Positions 8,868 through 17,295 are shown, numbered from the stretch's first letter. The stretch is 37,438 bases of DNA from Acinetobacter sp. ANC 4862 (GCF_004336635.1 NZ_SJXH01000034.1:1-37438), one strand, 5' to 3'. Translations and numbers: made by a program. Notes: generated by a model from the sequence alone, not told the origin.

Positions 8868-8890
8868 TTTTAAAATCCGAAAATCATAAA

Positions 8891-8918
8891 AAAGCCTAGA
8901 AGATGCTCTAGGCCTTTA
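8891..8918. terminator. Terminator between sbcC and the convergent thioesterase gene
   Basis: Stem GCCTAGA-agatgc-TCTAGGC (8894-8913) is flanked by a run of A before and TTTATTTG after. It can serve both convergent genes. Confidence 0.75.
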
Positions 8919-8929
8919 TTTGTAAAAAA

Positions 8930-9727
8930 CTATGCCATGGGGCGCAAAGTCAGAATCTGTTCGCTGCGTCCAAATGGTCCAGAAAGATCATGCAACACGG
9001 AACTGGTTAGACCGATACCATCGTCGCCATATTGCTGCATAGTTTCCAGACCCAGCCACTGACCTTGCGGTAAACGGTGCATATGGATCTGTAAATCCAG
9101 ATTAGGAAAGCCCCAGCTAAAAGGTGGTTCTTGACGTGGCACAATGCCATTGGCGGTATCGACCATCCCCATTAAGCGGACAAAATCACTGGTAGGTTCA
9201 CCTTCAACCATGTTATGTGGCGTTCGCAACCAAACAATGCCCTTCCCTGCACGGCGCTGATGACTTCGCGCTTCTATCGACTGAATATACCCACCCGGCC
9301 ACTGACGAATTCCTTCCCACACTGGCGCATGTTCAGGCGCATTTCCATGAGCATCTTCCAAACCTTTAATGTCATGGCTATTTTGCGTCATCATGCGCCA
9401 GGTACGTGCAACGATACAGCTTTTGCCCTGAGCTTTCATTTCTGACTCAATCAGCTCAATGGTCTTGCCTGGGCGAATTACTTTGGTGGTGATACTAAAC
9501 TCTCCAGCAGGAATCAGACCTAAAATATCTAAACTGATCCGGCCAATACGCATATCATTTCGTGGGGAAAACTGGTCTAATTCCGCACAAATAATACCTG
9601 TCGCTGGCGCCATATGCTGCTCATGCTCATTCCATGCCCCTTGAGCCAGTAGGGTTGAGCGGTAATGCGCCGTGACTTCTCCGGCCACATCCGTATTTCG
9701 CCCGATCAATTGATAATATGCCGTCAT
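8930..9727 (-). CDS. Acyl-CoA thioesterase family protein (double hotdog, TesB-like)
   Basis: The 265-residue product looks like a two-hotdog thioesterase-family protein (4HBT_3 / TesB-like). The N-terminal half contains HMAPATGIICAELDQF and the segment RIGRISLDILGLIP; the C-terminal half contains SWGFPNLDLQIHMHR and WLGLETMQQYGDDGIGLTSS, ending DLSGPFGRSEQ. These match the hydrophobic substrate-tunnel strands and the 'G.a.s.l.D..G..g' ending of the family. It probably cleaves an acyl-CoA thioester in the cytosol; chain preference is unknown. A GGGAAG ribosome site precedes the ATG. The gene is alone, converging with sbcC. Confidence 0.75.
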   Translation of the reverse strand: MTAYYQLIGRNTDVAGEVTAHYRSTLLAQGAWNEHEQHMAPATGIICAELDQFSPRNDMRIGRISLDILGLIPAGEFSITTKVIRPGKTIELIESEMKAQGKSCIVARTWRMMTQNSHDIKGLEDAHGNAPEHAPVWEGIRQWPGGYIQSIEARSHQRRAGKGIVWLRTPHNMVEGEPTSDFVRLMGMVDTANGIVPRQEPPFSWGFPNLDLQIHMHRLPQGQWLGLETMQQYGDDGIGLTSSVLHDLSGPFGRSEQILTLRPMA

Positions 9728-9799
9728 ACACTTCCCTATTTTCTTGGTCGAATAAATAATTTTTATACAGACTATTCCCTTAGATAGTTCCTTTTGTAC

Positions 9800-9813
9800 T
9801 CAACTTTAGTTGA
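9800..9813. promoter_or_regulatory. Small palindrome TCAACTTTAGTTGA upstream of the thioesterase gene
   Basis: A perfect 6-bp dyad around a TT centre lies 72 bases before the thioesterase start. It could be an operator or chance; no regulator is adjacent. Confidence 0.25.
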
Positions 9814-9832
9814 AAGCTCAATTTTTAAAGCA

Positions 9833-9858
9833 AAAACTGAACCCTAAAGTTCAGTTTT
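9833..9858 (-). terminator. Intrinsic terminator of yggS
   Basis: Perfect stem AAAACTGAAC-6-GTTCAGTTTT. On the minus strand it follows the yggS stop by 30 bases and ends in a T-run (GTTCAGTTTTTGC). Confidence 0.8.
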
Positions 9859-9888
9859 CAAAATAATCAAAATGGATGTGAGTATTCT

Positions 9889-10590
9889 TTAGTTTGAATA
9901 ATCTCGCGCGCCGAACAATGCAGTTCCAACTCGAACCATCGTTGAGCCTGCAGCAATCGCCTCAGTCATATCACTCGACATGCCCATGCTTAACGTATCC
10001 CAGTCTTCAGGATGTACATGTTCTTTTTTAACGCTGTCAAAAAGTTGCTTCGCATCTACAAAAGCCTGGGTATTGTGGGGTGCGGGAATCACCATCAAAC
10101 CGCGCAATTTTAAATGTGGAAGCTGGCTAATCTTTTGAACCAGTTCCACCACTTCATTTGGCTGACAGCCATCTTTAGTCTCTTGCGCATCAATATTGAC
10201 TTGTAGACAAATATTCAGCGGTGCTTGAGTGGCTTCTCGCTGACTGGATAAACGCTCTGCAATGATTAAACGATCTACCCCATGCACCCATGCAAAGCTT
10301 GCAGCCAGATGTTTGGTTTTATTGCGTTGAACATGTCCAATAAAATGCCATTCGATATCTAAATCATTTAAAGTTTCAATTTTATCCAAAGCTTCTTGTA
10401 AATAATTTTCTCCAAATGCGCGCTGCCCGGTTTGGTACATTTCACGTAGCGACTCACTTGGATGAGTCTTCGAAACAGCCAGTAACTGTACGGTTTTCGG
10501 CTCACGCTGGGCCTGTTTACAGGCATCTTCAATTTGCTGTAAAACTTTATTTCGTGATGCTTGAAGACTATTCATTGACGAGGTTCTCAT
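9889..10590 (-). CDS. yggS: YggS-family pyridoxal-phosphate homeostasis protein
   Basis: This is the single-domain PLP-binding protein (PLPBP/PROSC family) that buffers pyridoxal 5'-phosphate; it has an alanine-racemase-like barrel but no known catalytic activity. The 233 residues show the PLP lysine in LLAVSKTHP, then FGENYLQEALDK, IEWHFIGHVQRNK, LQVNID..KDGC, GLMVIPA and the closing SMGMSSDMTEAI..GSTMVRVGTALFG, all hallmark segments. Two in-frame ATGs are possible (10590 and 10575). A short alternative-frame ATG lies upstream in a leader shared with rimI (see findings). It is divergent from pilT, the usual arrangement in Acinetobacter and Pseudomonas. Confidence 0.95.
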   Translation of the reverse strand: MRTSSMNSLQASRNKVLQQIEDACKQAQREPKTVQLLAVSKTHPSESLREMYQTGQRAFGENYLQEALDKIETLNDLDIEWHFIGHVQRNKTKHLAASFAWVHGVDRLIIAERLSSQREATQAPLNICLQVNIDAQETKDGCQPNEVVELVQKISQLPHLKLRGLMVIPAPHNTQAFVDAKQLFDSVKKEHVHPEDWDTLSMGMSSDMTEAIAAGSTMVRVGTALFGARDYSN

Positions 10591-10699
10591 TTTCGTTCAT
10601 CTTTTTTTACTTTCCCTTTAAACTAACTGTTGGTTAAGCTCTGGGAAAGCCTTATTATTCTAACAAAATAAATAACATTTAAATGATCTCGGGGAAATT

Positions 10700-11737
10700 A
10701 TGGACATCACTGAACTTTTAGCATTTTCTGCTAAAAATGGGGCGTCAGACTTACACTTATCAGCGGGTATGCCACCACTCATCCGTGTCGATGGCGAAGT
10801 TCGTCGTATCAACTTACCCGCTTTAGAACATAAAGAAGTACACAAACTTGTGTATGACATCATGAACGATAAACAGCGTCGTGATTTTGAAGAAAAGTTA
10901 GAGACTGACTTTTCTTTTGAAGTACCGGGTGTGGCACGTTTCCGTGTCAACGCATTCAACCAAAACCGTGGTGCTGGTGCAGTATTCCGTACCATTCCAT
11001 CAAAAGTACTGACCATTGAAGACCTTGGTATGGGTCAAATCTTCAAAGATATTTGTAACTTCCCACGTGGTATTGTGCTAGTGACAGGTCCAACGGGTTC
11101 TGGTAAATCAACCACCCTTGCGGCAATGGTGGATTATATTAATGACAACCGTTATGACCACATTTTGACCGTCGAAGACCCGATCGAGTTTGTACACGAA
11201 TCAAAAAAATGTCTGGTCAACCAACGTGAAGTCCACCGCGATACCCATGGCTTTAATGAAGCATTGCGTTCTGCCCTACGTGAAGACCCTGACATTATTC
11301 TGGTCGGTGAGATGCGTGACCTTGAAACCATCCGTTTGGCATTGACTGCCGCTGAAACCGGTCACTTGGTCTTCGGTACACTACATACCACCTCTGCAGC
11401 AAAAACCATTGACCGTGTCATTGATGTATTCCCGGCAGAAGAAAAAGACATGGTTCGTGCCATGTTGTCTGAATCATTACAAGCCGTGATTTCTCAAGCA
11501 TTATTGAAGAAAAATGGTGGTGGTCGTGTTGCAGCACATGAAATCATGATTGGTATTCCTGCCATCCGTAACCTGATCCGTGAGAACAAAGTGGCTCAAA
11601 TGTATTCTGCCATTCAAACAGGTGCTAACTACGGTATGACTACGCTAGATCAAAGCCTAAAAACTCTGGTGGCTAAAGGCATTATCAGTTCACAAACTGC
11701 CCGCACTATGGCAAAGCAACCAGAATCATTCTTATAA
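10700..11737 (+). CDS. pilT: Type IV pilus retraction ATPase PilT
   Basis: PilT is the hexameric motor that depolymerises type IV pili and so drives twitching and natural transformation. All motifs are present in 345 residues: a PAS-like N-domain (ASDLHLSAGMPP), Walker A GPTGSGKST at 130-138, the Asp box HILTVEDPIEF, Walker B DPDIILVGEMRD, the His box ETGHLVFGTLHT, and the C-terminal AIRNLIRE motif needed for retraction. A GGGGAAAT ribosome site precedes the ATG. pilU follows after about 30 bases; together they form an operon. Confidence 0.97.
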   Translation: MDITELLAFSAKNGASDLHLSAGMPPLIRVDGEVRRINLPALEHKEVHKLVYDIMNDKQRRDFEEKLETDFSFEVPGVARFRVNAFNQNRGAGAVFRTIPSKVLTIEDLGMGQIFKDICNFPRGIVLVTGPTGSGKSTTLAAMVDYINDNRYDHILTVEDPIEFVHESKKCLVNQREVHRDTHGFNEALRSALREDPDIILVGEMRDLETIRLALTAAETGHLVFGTLHTTSAAKTIDRVIDVFPAEEKDMVRAMLSESLQAVISQALLKKNGGGRVAAHEIMIGIPAIRNLIRENKVAQMYSAIQTGANYGMTTLDQSLKTLVAKGIISSQTARTMAKQPESFL

Positions 11738-11768
11738 GAAAACTTGAATTGTATTGGGGTTTTTATAC

Positions 11769-12890
11769 ATGGATTTTAACGGCTTACTCGAATATATGGT
11801 GGAGAAAAAAGCATCGGATCTGTTTATTACTGCCGATGTCGAACCTTCTATCAAGGTAAATGGACAGATTATACAGATTGGTTCGGTCAAATTACCGGGT
11901 GCAACAATAGGGCGACTTTTAAACTCAATAATGAGTGAAAAGCAACGTAAAGAATTTGCTGAAACGCACGAATGTAACTTTGCCATCAGCAACCGCGACA
12001 AAACTGCCCGTTTCCGTGTCAGTGCATTTCAACAACGCGATGAACCCGGTATGGTATTGCGTCGTATCGAAACTGTCATTCCGACCATGGAACAGCTGAA
12101 GTTACCGCCTATTTTAAAAGAATTGACCATGACCAAACGTGGAATTATTCTGTTTGTGGGTGGAACAGGTACTGGTAAATCGACCTCCTTGGCTTCTATT
12201 ATTGGCTACCGTAATCAGAACTCCAAGGGTCATATTATTACGATTGAAGACCCGATTGAATTTGTGCATCAGCATCAGGGCTGTATCATTACCCAACGTG
12301 AAGTGGGCATTGATACTGACTCTTTTGAAGTGGCTCTGAAAAACACCCTACGTCAGGCACCAGACGTGATCCTGATTGGTGAGATCCGTTCCCGTGAAAC
12401 CATGGATTATGCGATTGCCTTTGCCGAAACCGGCCATCTGGTCTTTGCGACCCTGCATGCCAACAATGCCAACCAAGCACTTGACCGGATTATTCACTTC
12501 TTTGAAGCTGACCGACACAACCAGCTGTTTATGGATCTGTCCTTAAACATGAAAGCGATTGTGGCCCAGCAACTGATTCCAACGGTGGATGGCACTGGAC
12601 GCCGTGCTGCAATTGAAATTTTGATTAACTCGCCTTTAATTGCAGACTTGATCCGTAAAGGTGATGTACATGAAATTAAAGAGTTGATGAAGCGTTCACG
12701 TGAGCTCGGGATGCAAACCTTTGACCAGGCTTTGTTTGACTTGTATAAAGCCAAACAGATCAGCTATAAAGATGCATTAAAACATGCCGACTCACCTAAC
12801 GACCTTCGTTTACAAATCAAGTTGTCCGAAGAAGGTGGCGATCGCTTATTGCATGCAAGTGCGAACATCACTTTTGATGGCCAAGCTTAA
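11769..12890 (+). CDS. pilU: PilT-dependent retraction ATPase PilU
   Basis: PilU is the PilT paralogue that assists retraction, working only together with PilT. It opens MDFNGLLEYMVEKKASDLFI, with Walker A GGTGTGKST at 131-139, then IITIEDPIEFVH, a Walker B segment APDVILIGEIRS and ETGHLVFATLHANN. It has 373 residues, the usual PilU length. A TTG in frame lies 15 bases upstream, but this ATG gives the start conserved in PilU proteins and follows a GGGG stretch at suitable spacing. A strong terminator lies 4 bases after the stop. Confidence 0.95.
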   Translation: MDFNGLLEYMVEKKASDLFITADVEPSIKVNGQIIQIGSVKLPGATIGRLLNSIMSEKQRKEFAETHECNFAISNRDKTARFRVSAFQQRDEPGMVLRRIETVIPTMEQLKLPPILKELTMTKRGIILFVGGTGTGKSTSLASIIGYRNQNSKGHIITIEDPIEFVHQHQGCIITQREVGIDTDSFEVALKNTLRQAPDVILIGEIRSRETMDYAIAFAETGHLVFATLHANNANQALDRIIHFFEADRHNQLFMDLSLNMKAIVAQQLIPTVDGTGRRAAIEILINSPLIADLIRKGDVHEIKELMKRSRELGMQTFDQALFDLYKAKQISYKDALKHADSPNDLRLQIKLSEEGGDRLLHASANITFDGQA

Positions 12891-12894
12891 AGGC

Positions 12895-12928
12895 AAAAAA
12901 ACAGGCTTCGCAAGAAGCCTGTTTTTTT
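12895..12928. terminator. Bidirectional terminator between pilU and fur
   Basis: ACAGGCTTC-gcaa-GAAGCCTGT is a perfect 9-bp stem with six A before and seven T after, between convergent genes. Confidence 0.92.
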
Positions 12929-12947
12929 AACTGATTTCAAGTCAGTA

Positions 12948-13385
12948 TTATTTTTTACGTAATGCATCCTGGCATTCAGGTGCATCACAATAACCATAAA
13001 GATTTAAAGAGTGACCTGTCAAAGTAAAGCCATACTTTTCGGCCACTTCATGTTGCTGAGTCTCAATCACATCATTGGTAAACTCAACGACTTTGTTGCA
13101 ATTCTGGCAAACAATATGATCATGGTGATCTTCTTGCATAATTTCGAAAACGGAATGATTATTTTCAAAATGATGACGTTGAATAATGCCTGCAGCTTCA
13201 AATTGTGTTAACACGCGATACACAGTTGCTAAACCGACATCTTCACCTTGTTCAAGTAAAGTTTTATAAATGTCTTCTGCGCTTAAATGGTGTTGTCTTG
13301 AATTTTCTAATAATTCCAATATTTTTATTCGTGGAAGCGTAACTTTAAGTCCAGCTTTGCGTAAATCTTGATTTGAAATAGGCAT
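12948..13385 (-). CDS. fur: Ferric uptake regulator Fur
   Basis: Fur represses iron-acquisition genes when bound to Fe2+. The 145 residues open MPISNQDLRKAGLKVTLPRI, with the winged-helix recognition region ATVYRVLTQFEAAGI at about 53-67, the metal motif HHDHIVCQNC (His87, His88, His90, Cys93, Cys96) and a second pair Cys133 and Cys138. All expected residues are present. It is divergent from bamE, the arrangement typical of Pseudomonas and Acinetobacter, with a 112-base shared promoter region in which I could not recognise a convincing Fur box. Confidence 0.97.
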   Translation of the reverse strand: MPISNQDLRKAGLKVTLPRIKILELLENSRQHHLSAEDIYKTLLEQGEDVGLATVYRVLTQFEAAGIIQRHHFENNHSVFEIMQEDHHDHIVCQNCNKVVEFTNDVIETQQHEVAEKYGFTLTGHSLNLYGYCDAPECQDALRKK

Positions 13386-13497
13386 GTAAAAAGGTCTCTC
13401 AACAAATTTAAAGTTGGAATATGCAACAAAGTTTAGATGCAGTATGATCTATCAGTGGATCAAATGCATCATAATTAATTTGGGATAGTGTAGCAAA

Positions 13498-13896
13498 ATG
13501 CAAAAAATCATGTTGACGTTACTCGTCACTTCACTGCTCGCAGGCTGTTCGACCTTGGGCGTTTATAAAGTTGATATTCCGCAAGGAACGCCATTAACTC
13601 AAGCACAAGCTTCAAAAATTCAGGTCGGTATGAGTCACCAACAAGTGCGCTTCTTGCTCGGTAGCCCTACAGTTTCAGATCCAATGAATCCTTTACGTTG
13701 GGACTACATCTACAACTATATACCAGGAACATATGCTAAAAAAGCCAACATTCCTGCAGCTCACGGTCAACATTTAAGAATTTACTTCGATCAAACAGGC
13801 ACTGTGATAAAGATTGAAGGTTTGGAAACAATTCCAGAATCTCAACCCGGCTTACCAGGATCAAAAGAAGCGATTCTCAATGCGCCCCCACTATAG
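13498..13896 (+). CDS. bamE: Outer-membrane assembly lipoprotein BamE
   Basis: BamE (SmpA/OmlA) is a lipoprotein of the BAM machine that inserts beta-barrel proteins. The 132-residue product has a lipoprotein signal with lipobox LLAGC (Cys17), followed by YKVDIPQGTPLTQAQASKIQVGMS, then VRFLLGSPTVSDP..PLRWDYIYNY and an ending strand HLRIYFDQTGTVIKIEG, the full BamE core fold. The short Pro-rich C-tail after it is probably disordered. The gene lies back-to-back with fur and converges with rnfH. Confidence 0.95.
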   Translation: MQKIMLTLLVTSLLAGCSTLGVYKVDIPQGTPLTQAQASKIQVGMSHQQVRFLLGSPTVSDPMNPLRWDYIYNYIPGTYAKKANIPAAHGQHLRIYFDQTGTVIKIEGLETIPESQPGLPGSKEAILNAPPL

Positions 13897-13914
13897 CCGC
13901 TTTAAAATAAAAAT

Positions 13915-13936
13915 AAACCCCTCAATGAGGGGTTTT
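13915..13936. terminator. Bidirectional terminator between bamE and rnfH
   Basis: AAACCCCTC-aat-GAGGGGTTT is a perfect stem flanked by A-rich and T-rich sequence, between convergent genes. Confidence 0.88.
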
Positions 13937-13940
13937 CTTA

Positions 13941-14264
13941 TCACTTCAATTGTTTAAAGCGATTTCCGCGACAATAAAGTCCAACCGGATTTTCTGCAGC
14001 CCGTTTTCGGCGAATATCCTTCGGATTAACCGTTAATGCGCGATAAATCTCGACACGATCACCGACTTGTAAGATTTGATTTGGATCTGGCAATCGCACC
14101 CCAAAGATCCCCAATGAAAGTGGTTCGGGTAACTGAATTTGTGCCCGAATCCCACTTTGCTCAATCGCATCTAAAGCGGTCATGCCTTGATGAAAAGGGA
14201 CAGCAATATGAAACTGTTGATCCTGAGCCGCATATGCCACCCAAACCTGTGGTATCTCACTCAT
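13941..14264 (-). CDS. RnfH family ubiquitin-like protein
   Basis: A 107-residue beta-grasp (ubiquitin-like) protein. MSEIPQVWVAYAAQDQQFHI opens it, GMTALDAIEQSGI follows, then LSLGIFGVR..DPNQILQVGDRVEIYRAL and an ending NPKDIRRKRA, all signatures of the RnfH family (PF03658). Its molecular role is not established. The frame is open upstream to 14342, but the ATG at 14264 is right for the family, and it overlaps the stop of the upstream membrane-protein gene in a TAATG arrangement, which implies translational coupling. In many gammaproteobacteria rnfH sits with ratA; here ratA is absent and bamE and fur remain close by. Confidence 0.88.
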   Translation of the reverse strand: MSEIPQVWVAYAAQDQQFHIAVPFHQGMTALDAIEQSGIRAQIQLPEPLSLGIFGVRLPDPNQILQVGDRVEIYRALTVNPKDIRRKRAAENPVGLYCRGNRFKQLK

Positions 14265-15346
14265 TAGAACAATTGTCCAATAATCGCAATCATTGCCAAG
14301 ATGATTGATACAGGCAGAACCACACGCACTGCAATACGCCACAAGTTATAAAACATCTCATTGCTGAAATTCATTGATTTACGTAAATGGCTAATTTTCA
14401 TGATCCAGCCCGCAAAAATGGCATAAATCAAGCAAATCACTAAGCCCCAAAGCATAAGTACCGTATTAAAAATTGGACTCATGGCAGGAATGGCCCAAAC
14501 GAATACGGCAGCCAAGATGACGAGCCATTGAATCGCGATATTCAGTTGACGTTGCAGCAATTGTTCACGTGCCATATTGAGTAAAAGTGCAGATGCACTC
14601 ACTACCGCAACCACAAACGCAAAAGTTGGAATTTGAGCATTGGCAGCAAAGAAGCCAAAAGCAACCACTGCTAATAATTGCGCAATCCAGATTGGTAAAG
14701 CTGTTTTGGTGGCAACATCTTGTTGATTAAGCGTCGGCAAACTACTTTGCCAATACAAGCCCATCCCTAAACCGCTAGCAACCAGTGCCAATACGGTCGC
14801 ACTACCCCACTCGCTAAATTCAACCGGCGTCACTTGCCAAGCAGGCAAAGCTGTTCCCATCACATTCGCTAGAATTAAGGAAGCTAAAACACCAACAACA
14901 CTTAGGATGACAATAATCATTCGAGGTGCAAATGAAAGTGCAATTGCAACAATCACCAAGCCAACGAACAATAGATTTGGCGCAATGCCATTGAAGGCAA
15001 AATGACCCAACAACTGGCTTGCATTAGACAGCATGCCACCTGCCAAGAAAGGAATAAAGACAACCGCTAACCAACCGACGACGCGCCATTTTTGCGATGC
15101 ATCTGCATCACGCGTCAAGCTAGACAATGCATTTAACGCTGTGGTTTTTGAGCGCTTCGCCAAGGCAATTTCTAAATAACAGATCGGTAATGCCAAAATA
15201 AGCATAGTACCTAACCATAACAACCAAAAATCAAGTTGGCGATCAACTTGAATCCCGACTATCGGTGCTAATGTGGCAATGATGATAAAAGATAAACAAA
15301 ATGCCATCAGCGGTGATAGCCATCGTGACATAGCATTGTCCTGCAT
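14264..15346 (-). CDS. Polytopic membrane protein, possibly a short distant NSS-type transporter
   Basis: A 360-residue integral membrane protein with about 11 predicted hydrophobic helices. I do not recognise a characterised orthologue. Features reminiscent of sodium/neurotransmitter symporters (LeuT-like) are LPICYLEIALAKRSK in the second helix, which resembles the NSS 'P-x-x-x-E-x-x-x-G-x-R' motif, and the final LW..AVRVVLPVSIILA helix. The usual N-terminal sodium-site motif is not evident, and at 360 residues it is far shorter than the roughly 500 of LeuT. It could be a degenerate or divergent member. Its stop overlaps the rnfH start, so the two are translated from one message. Start is uncertain: 15346 or, more conservatively, the ATG at 15331. 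Confidence 0.5.
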   Translation of the reverse strand: MQDNAMSRWLSPLMAFCLSFIIIATLAPIVGIQVDRQLDFWLLWLGTMLILALPICYLEIALAKRSKTTALNALSSLTRDADASQKWRVVGWLAVVFIPFLAGGMLSNASQLLGHFAFNGIAPNLLFVGLVIVAIALSFAPRMIIVILSVVGVLASLILANVMGTALPAWQVTPVEFSEWGSATVLALVASGLGMGLYWQSSLPTLNQQDVATKTALPIWIAQLLAVVAFGFFAANAQIPTFAFVVAVVSASALLLNMAREQLLQRQLNIAIQWLVILAAVFVWAIPAMSPIFNTVLMLWGLVICLIYAIFAGWIMKISHLRKSMNFSNEMFYNLWRIAVRVVLPVSIILAMIAIIGQLF

Positions 15347-15487
15347 GATGCGTTCCTAAAAAAAGTCTATCGCTATTTTGCCTTTGTCATGGGGGAAAAT
15401 CAAAAAGAAAAAGCAAACCATCAGGTTTGATGATTTGCCGCGCAAGATTATTATGACTTTTATTTGTTGTTATCTCGTTTATCTTTT

Positions 15488-15943
15488 TTATGAAAAGAAA
15501 CGAGCAAACCAGTTTTTGCCTTTTTTCTGTTCTTTTTCTTTAATAATACCCATCATATTTTCTTTTACTGCACCCACATAATCTGCATCATCGTGCTGAA
15601 TATGGTTAATCAGCCATTTTGAAAGCACTTCATGCAATTCACCTTCAATCGCTTGTCCCATTTCGAAACGGTCACGGTATGATTCAATCTTTTTAATAAA
15701 TAAATCATGTACACGTTTATGCGGTACGCGGTATTTATAACCGGCTTCTTCTTGCAAAGACTCTTCAAAAGTAAAATGCGATTGAGTATAATCAATAATA
15801 TTTTCAAGTATTTGTTTAATACGAGCACGATCCGTATGTTCTGCAACATCATCAATTTCATTGATATAATCAAGAATTCGTTTGTGCTGATCGTCAATCA
15901 CATCGATACCAGTATTATATTCTGGAACCCATTTCATTTTCAT
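15488..15943 (-). CDS. Bacteriohemerythrin (non-haem di-iron O2-binding protein)
   Basis: A 151-residue four-helix hemerythrin. KWVPEYNTGIDVIDDQHKRIL gives the first helix His, HFTFEESL the His and Glu pair, RVPHKRVHDLF the two His of the third helix, and NHIQHDDADYVGAV the final HxxxD, so all iron ligands are present. Such proteins bind or sense O2, buffer free iron, or supply O2 in microaerobic conditions. The ATG at 15943 is preferred over an in-frame GTG at 15952 because an AGGTGG ribosome site lies five bases before it. The Lys-rich tail is probably disordered. The gene is monocistronic, with a very AT-rich 0.5-kb region upstream. Confidence 0.92.
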   Translation of the reverse strand: MKMKWVPEYNTGIDVIDDQHKRILDYINEIDDVAEHTDRARIKQILENIIDYTQSHFTFEESLQEEAGYKYRVPHKRVHDLFIKKIESYRDRFEMGQAIEGELHEVLSKWLINHIQHDDADYVGAVKENMMGIIKEKEQKKGKNWFARFFS

Positions 15944-16446
15944 TACGACCACCTATAAAATATATACGATTCATCACATAAACTCATAATATATTGATTT
16001 TTAACAAATAAAAATCAACCAAAACAGTTGGTTTTAAGCAAAAACCCATATAAAAAACATAAGCTAATGATATATAATGATTTTAAACACAAAACCAACC
16101 AAAAGAATAAAGTATTTTTTAACCAATATAACCACCAAATAGGATTATTAATGATCAAAAAAAACCTTAAATAACGATTAAATTATTAAAAAAAATAAAA
16201 TGCTTAATTTAAATTTTTAAGTAAAAATATGTGTAAAAATAAAATAGCTTGATTTAATTTTAATTTTCACAATAAATATATTATAAAATTTTAGTATTAT
16301 AAAAATACAGTTTAAAGTATATAAATTTTATTATCAGGTTCATCGAAGGAATTAATATTTAAAAACACTTCACCCATAAAGCAAAAATCTATAAAGATAT
16401 TTAATAGAAAATCTTTATAGATTTACACATATTTAGCTTGTATTGA
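15944..16446. other. AT-rich intergenic region upstream of the hemerythrin gene
   Basis: About 500 bases with no supportable gene. It is extremely AT-rich with long A and T runs, and contains a small hairpin AACCAA-5-TTGGTT at 16017-16033. The right end carries a terminator for the amidotransferase gene (16385-16424). The rest presumably holds the hemerythrin promoter; candidates for curved DNA or H-NS-type binding are obvious but unproven. Confidence 0.5.
16385..16424 (-). terminator. AT-rich terminator of the class II amidotransferase gene
   Basis: A perfect 14-bp inverted repeat AAATCTATAAAGAT-12-ATCTTTATAGATTT lies 22 bases after the amidotransferase stop. On the minus strand it ends in ATAGATTTTTGC, a T-run. 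The stem is AT-rich, so strength is uncertain. Confidence 0.6.
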
Positions 16447-17295
16447 CTAATATTGATCTGCTTTGGTGATTCTTTTTAATTCTGGATTTAATCTTTCACG
16501 CTCAAGCCGTTCTACATGGGTCAACTGTTTTCTAATGGGACGCCCATCCTGAAATAAAATCATCTCTCCAGGCTCAAAGGCTGTCCACACTTCATTTTGC
16601 GTTAAAGGCTCTGTGGTAATCACGGCGACTCGATCTTCAGGTGTAGTCACCTGACTGAAATCAACTTCTACATCCAGATCAATTAATTGAGCCGGTTTAA
16701 ACGGGTATTCTCGTACCAGCCAATGCAATTTGGTGATGGCATAAGTAAATAAAGCTTGCCCATTCGACAAACAAAAATTAAATGTGCCATGTTCAGCAAT
16801 TTTGGGCGAAACTTCAGCCAACAGATCAAAAATTTGATCCAGCTTCGGTTCATGATAGCCAAATTTATGAACCAGCTGATCGAGTAAAAAACAAAAAGCG
16901 CGTTCACTGTCGGTATTTCCCACAGGGGTAAAACGACCAGATAAAGTGGGATCAAAACCATGCAAATCACCATTATGGGCAAAAATCCACTGACGTCCCC
17001 ACAGTTCACGACTGAATGGATGCGAGTTTTCCAGATTAATTTTGCCTTGCGTCGCTTTACGAATATGGGCAATCACATTGCGTGATTTGATTGGATAATT
17101 ACGCACCAGTTCAGCAATCGGCGATTCAACTGCCGATTGGTTATCGACAAAAAGGCGGCAGGCTTTATCTTCAAAAAAGGCTATACCAAAACCATCACAA
17201 TGGTCGGATGTAATGCCCGCACGTTGAGAAAAACCACGAAATGAGAAAGTCACATCCGTTGGTGTAGCACAATTCATTCCGAGCAACTGGCACAT
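16447..17295 (-). CDS. Class II glutamine amidotransferase (YafJ-like)
   Basis: The 282-residue enzyme opens MCQLLGMNCATPTD; Cys2, exposed after Met removal, is the catalytic nucleophile of Ntn-type glutaminases. HIRKATQG, ENSHPF and WIFAHNGDL are further conserved pocket segments. E. coli YafJ is the closest family known to me. The acceptor substrate is unknown, as no synthase domain is fused. The open frame runs 63 bases upstream (to 17358), but that start would bury the nucleophile Cys, so the ATG at 17295 is chosen. It stands alone on the minus strand. Confidence 0.88.
   Translation of the reverse strand: MCQLLGMNCATPTDVTFSFRGFSQRAGITSDHCDGFGIAFFEDKACRLFVDNQSAVESPIAELVRNYPIKSRNVIAHIRKATQGKINLENSHPFSRELWGRQWIFAHNGDLHGFDPTLSGRFTPVGNTDSERAFCFLLDQLVHKFGYHEPKLDQIFDLLAEVSPKIAEHGTFNFCLSNGQALFTYAITKLHWLVREYPFKPAQLIDLDVEVDFSQVTTPEDRVAVITTEPLTQNEVWTAFEPGEMILFQDGRPIRKQLTHVERLERERLNPELKRITKADQY

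Noticed and set aside
13386..13497. Fur box in the fur-bamE promoter region
   Set aside because: Only a loose GATGCA...TGCATC dyad is seen; it does not match the 19-bp Fur consensus well enough to claim autoregulation.
14265..14342. Longer RnfH start at 14342
   Set aside because: The extra 26 residues lie wholly inside the membrane-protein gene and are Cys-rich and unlike RnfH; the TAATG overlap start fits the family.
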